Positions 13,833-14,180 of a DNA stretch of 14,180 bases are shown one piece after another. The stretch covers positions 18,306 through 32,485 of the forward strand of contig NZ_ML142851.1 in NCBI RefSeq assembly GCF_004138495.1, given 5' to 3'. The position numbers and the translations under genes were made by a program. The notes under the pieces are model-generated. The model ran no database searches. It saw only the letters and a program-made list of their open reading frames with translations, and was not told the origin of the DNA. This DNA comes from Phytoactinopolyspora endophytica. GTDB lineage: Bacteria; Actinomycetota; Actinomycetes; Jiangellales; Jiangellaceae. Position 1 is the first letter of the stretch. Every line of letters starts with the position of its first letter.

Positions 13833-14180
13833 TCAGTCGAGCAGCCGGGCGCGGAGAGCGTCGGCGTCCTCTGAGGTCCATCCTTGGCTCGAGAGCCAGT
13901 CCTGCAGCCCGCCGACGTGCTCGTCGGCCAGGTCGAGAAAGTTCTCCATGGTCTCGGGAAGTGCGAAATGGCTGCTCAGGGGGCGGCTATTCAAATCGTC
14001 GGCATAGGTCGGCGTCTTCGTCAGCCGGTCCATGATCTGCTCGATCCGAGTGTTAGAGAGCGCGTAGTCCTCCACGATCACCTCGCGCGGCACCCCGACG
14101 GTGGTCAGAGTGAGTGCCACCAGAACGCCGGTACGGTCCTTGCCGGCTGCGCAGTGAGCTAACGCGGCGCCGTCACCGTA
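13833..14180 (-). CDS. Tyrosine-protein phosphatase, C-terminal part (partial)
   Basis: The frame is open from the right edge of the window to a TGA at 13835-13833, giving 115 residues. Near the edge is HCAAGKDRTG, the C(X)5R phosphate-binding loop of tyrosine phosphatases, with Cys as nucleophile and Arg binding phosphate. The AGKDRTG variant is typical of the bacterial PF13350-type (PtpB-like) family that acts on phosphotyrosine and sometimes on phosphoinositides or phosphoserine. The rest is helical (VPREVIVEDYALSN, RIEQIMDRL) and ends DADALRARLLD. The N-terminal half is outside the window. Convergent with the nitroreductase gene, separated by the nested palindrome. Confidence 0.88.
   Translation of the reverse strand, partial: YGDGAALAHCAAGKDRTGVLVALTLTTVGVPREVIVEDYALSNTRIEQIMDRLTKTPTYADDLNSRPLSSHFALPETMENFLDLADEHVGGLQDWLSSQGWTSEDADALRARLLD

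Overview
The window is chromosomal DNA from a high-GC actinobacterium. The evidence is strongly GC-biased third codon positions, several GTG starts, apparently leaderless genes, and actinobacterial families (DUF3151, DUF3618, HicB-like ribbon-helix-helix plus DUF4097). The genus cannot be named from the sequence alone. There are no rRNA or tRNA genes, insertion sequences, integrases or CRISPR arrays; it reads as core chromosome with a few lineage-variable modules.

Layout. 1-126 is the 3' end of an unidentified plus-strand gene. 127-2057 is a plus-strand module: repeated TGACGCC/GGCGTCA operator-like sites, a ribbon-helix-helix regulator (352-891), a DUF4097 beta-repeat protein (938-1801) and a small basic protein (1815-2057). 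It meets a minus-strand envelope operon (3744 down to 2052: holin-family membrane protein, DUF3618 protein, YihY/BrkB membrane protein) with overlapping stop codons. 4061-5224 (minus) encodes a four-helix membrane protein with a long Gln/Pro/Tyr repeat tail, followed by a strong intrinsic terminator. 5357-7468 (minus) is oligopeptidase B. Divergent from it is a GntR (YtrA-type) regulator coupled to a DUF1648 membrane protein (7594-8942), with a well-formed operator/promoter. A TetR regulator follows (8991-9668).

9692-12591 (minus) is a housekeeping metabolic block: class II fructose-bisphosphate aldolase, a translationally coupled DUF3151 protein and adenylosuccinate synthetase, the last with its own promoter region. 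Divergent from the aldolase are ptsH (HPr, 12818-13087) and a nitroreductase-family gene (13142-13750). A 60-bp nested perfect inverted repeat separates the latter from a convergent, truncated tyrosine phosphatase gene at the right edge (13833-14180).

The parts most worth follow-up are the operator-studded RHH-DUF4097-small-protein module, which lacks any HicA toxin although its regulator resembles 'HicB' proteins; the repeat-tailed four-helix membrane protein; the GntR and TetR promoters, where operator, core promoter and leaderless start interlock; and the nested palindrome at 13761-13820.
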